DNA of 6,324 nt from Vulcanimicrobiota bacterium (GTDB lineage Bacteria; Vulcanimicrobiota; Vulcanimicrobiia; Vulcanimicrobiales; Vulcanimicrobiaceae), in NCBI GenBank assembly GCA_014304965.1, contig JACRTZ010000034.1, positions 1 through 6,324 of the forward strand, in the 5' to 3' direction. How positions within the stretch are numbered: position 1 is the stretch's first letter; the number at the start of each line of letters is the position of its first letter. Positions 5,638 to 6,324 of this stretch are shown in pieces. A program made the position numbers and the translations under genes. The notes below the pieces were generated by a model. It searched no databases and was not told the origin of the DNA. It saw nothing but the letters and a program-made list of their open reading frames with translations.

Positions 5638-6324
5638 CAAAATTCCTCCGTCGTGACCAAACCGTTGTACAAATCCGTGGCGCGAGCTGCCGGGTCGCGC
5701 TTCGCCGGGTCGCCATAGCCGCCGCCGCCCGGCGTTTGGACGATCACCTCGTCGCCGGACCGCAGTTCGATGGTGGTCTTTGCGTCCAGTACGCGCTCGA
5801 AGCCTTTGGGCTCACGGATAGAATGCCGGCCCGGGGCGCCGTCCTTACCGCCGTTCGTGCCGGACGGAGCGACGCGCTGCCGCTCGGCCAGCAGCGAAAC
5901 GCGCGCGGTGCCGTCGAGCAGCTCGAAGCTGCGCACCAGGCCGTTCCCGCCACGAAACTCCCCGTCCCCGGCCGTGTTCGGAACGAACTCGTAGCGAGTC
6001 ATGCGGATGGGGAAGTAGCGTTCCATAGCCTCGATCGGCGTATTAAGGGTGTTGGTCATGTGGGTGTGGATGCCGTCGATGCCGTCGGCGCCCGGGCGCG
6101 CGCCCATCCCCCCACCGTTCGTCTCGTAGAACGCCCAGACGATGCCTTCGGTCGTCTCGCCGCCGCACATGACGTTCGACATCGTGCCGTTGGAAAGCGC
6201 GGGCATCCGGCCGGGCGCGATGGCCGCGAACGCGCGCAACATCACGTCGGCGATGCGCTGCGAGGTTTCGACGTTGCCGCCGCCGACAGGCGCCGGGCGG
6301 CGTGGGTTGAGGATCGTCCCGAGC
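5637..6324 (-). CDS. hyuB: Hydantoinase B / 5-oxoprolinase B-type subunit, C-terminal part (5' end beyond window)
   Basis: The last 228 residues of a HyuB-family protein (PF02538). The frame is open to the right edge, beginning LGTILNPRRPAPVGGGNVET, and continues through RIADVMLRAFAAIAPGRMPA, ALSNGTMSNVMCGGE, a glycine-rich NGGGMGARPGADGIDG, HTHMTNTLNTPIEAMER, RGGNGLVRSFELLDG, SLLAERQRVAPSGTNGG and the signature QTPGGGGYGDPAKRDPAA near the end. HyuB proteins pair with HyuA for ATP-dependent ring opening of 5-oxoproline or N-methylhydantoins; related pairs are ketone carboxylases, so the exact reaction cannot be read from this part alone. It is cytoplasmic. The C-terminus stops at GLVTTEEF, slightly shorter than relatives that usually continue with about ten more residues (remembered, not computed). 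Its TGA overlaps the next gene's ATG by one base. A hyuA partner is expected upstream, outside the window. Confidence 0.93.
   Translation of the reverse strand, partial: LGTILNPRRPAPVGGGNVETSQRIADVMLRAFAAIAPGRMPALSNGTMSNVMCGGETTEGIVWAFYETNGGGMGARPGADGIDGIHTHMTNTLNTPIEAMERYFPIRMTRYEFVPNTAGDGEFRGGNGLVRSFELLDGTARVSLLAERQRVAPSGTNGGKDGAPGRHSIREPKGFERVLDAKTTIELRSGDEVIVQTPGGGGYGDPAKRDPAARATDLYNGLVTTEEF
5645..5649 (-). promoter_or_regulatory. Strong Shine-Dalgarno GGAGG for the substrate-binding protein gene
   Basis: On the minus strand the sequence reads GGAGGAATTTTGATG: a perfect GGAGG, then 7 bases, then ATG (5635-5637). It lies inside the last codons of the hyuB-like gene (Thr-Glu-Glu-Phe-stop). 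It is the only strong ribosome binding site in the operon, which fits the need for excess binding protein over permease, and it decides the start in favour of ATG over the TTG three bases upstream. Confidence 0.75.

Noticed and set aside
4340..5716. Uninterrupted 458-codon minus-strand frame covering the binding-protein region
   Set aside because: It is longer than either half of the real gene and would attract a naive caller, but the translation is Arg/Asp/Gln-rich nonsense in another frame. The signal peptide and all family motifs are in the frame of 5637.

Overview
The window is GC-rich bacterial DNA with tightly packed genes. It holds one long operon on the minus strand, which fills almost everything from about position 268 to the right edge, and one small plus-strand gene at the left edge that converges on it. 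Strong G/C at third codon positions, GTG starts and 4-base gene overlaps fit a high-GC free-living bacterium. The exported substrate-binding protein has a Sec-type signal peptide with no lipobox, which suggests a diderm (Gram-negative-type) envelope. The sequence does not let me name the phylum.

Reading along the minus strand (right to left) the operon is: the 3' part of a HyuB-type hydantoinase/5-oxoprolinase subunit (cut by the window edge); a periplasmic substrate-binding protein of the branched-chain/hydrophobic amino-acid ABC family; the permeases LivH and LivM; the ATPases LivG and LivF; and a DUF1445/UPF0317 'putative hydro-lyase', the family of Bacillus YcsI and of the catalytic domain of mitochondrial D-glutamate cyclase. 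Junctions are extremely tight: TGATG (HyuB/binding protein), 23 bp (binding protein/LivH), ATGA (LivH/LivM), GTGA (LivM/LivG), GTGA (LivG/LivF), 13 bp (LivF/hydro-lyase). This points to one transcript with translational coupling. No promoter for it is in the window.

Taken together, the genes look like an uptake-plus-catabolism unit for a small lactam or amide-ring compound such as 5-oxoproline, a hydantoin or a related amino-acid derivative. A complete Liv-type importer brings the solute in, the HyuB-type enzyme (with a HyuA partner presumably upstream of the window) opens the ring by ATP-dependent hydrolysis, and the DUF1445 protein acts on a related metabolite such as D-glutamate/5-oxo-D-proline. 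The substrate is inferred, not shown.

The most striking anomaly is an in-frame amber codon (TAG, 4720-4722) in the substrate-binding gene. It splits an otherwise full-length, frame-intact gene of 425 codons into 305 residues before and 118 residues after the stop. It may be a recent nonsense mutation, a sequence error or a recoded/suppressed codon. The left end (1-242) carries a short one-helix membrane protein of unknown function. A 25-bp convergent gap (243-267) contains a GC-rich hairpin that may act as a terminator. There is no tRNA, rRNA, CRISPR, insertion sequence or long repeat that I can see.
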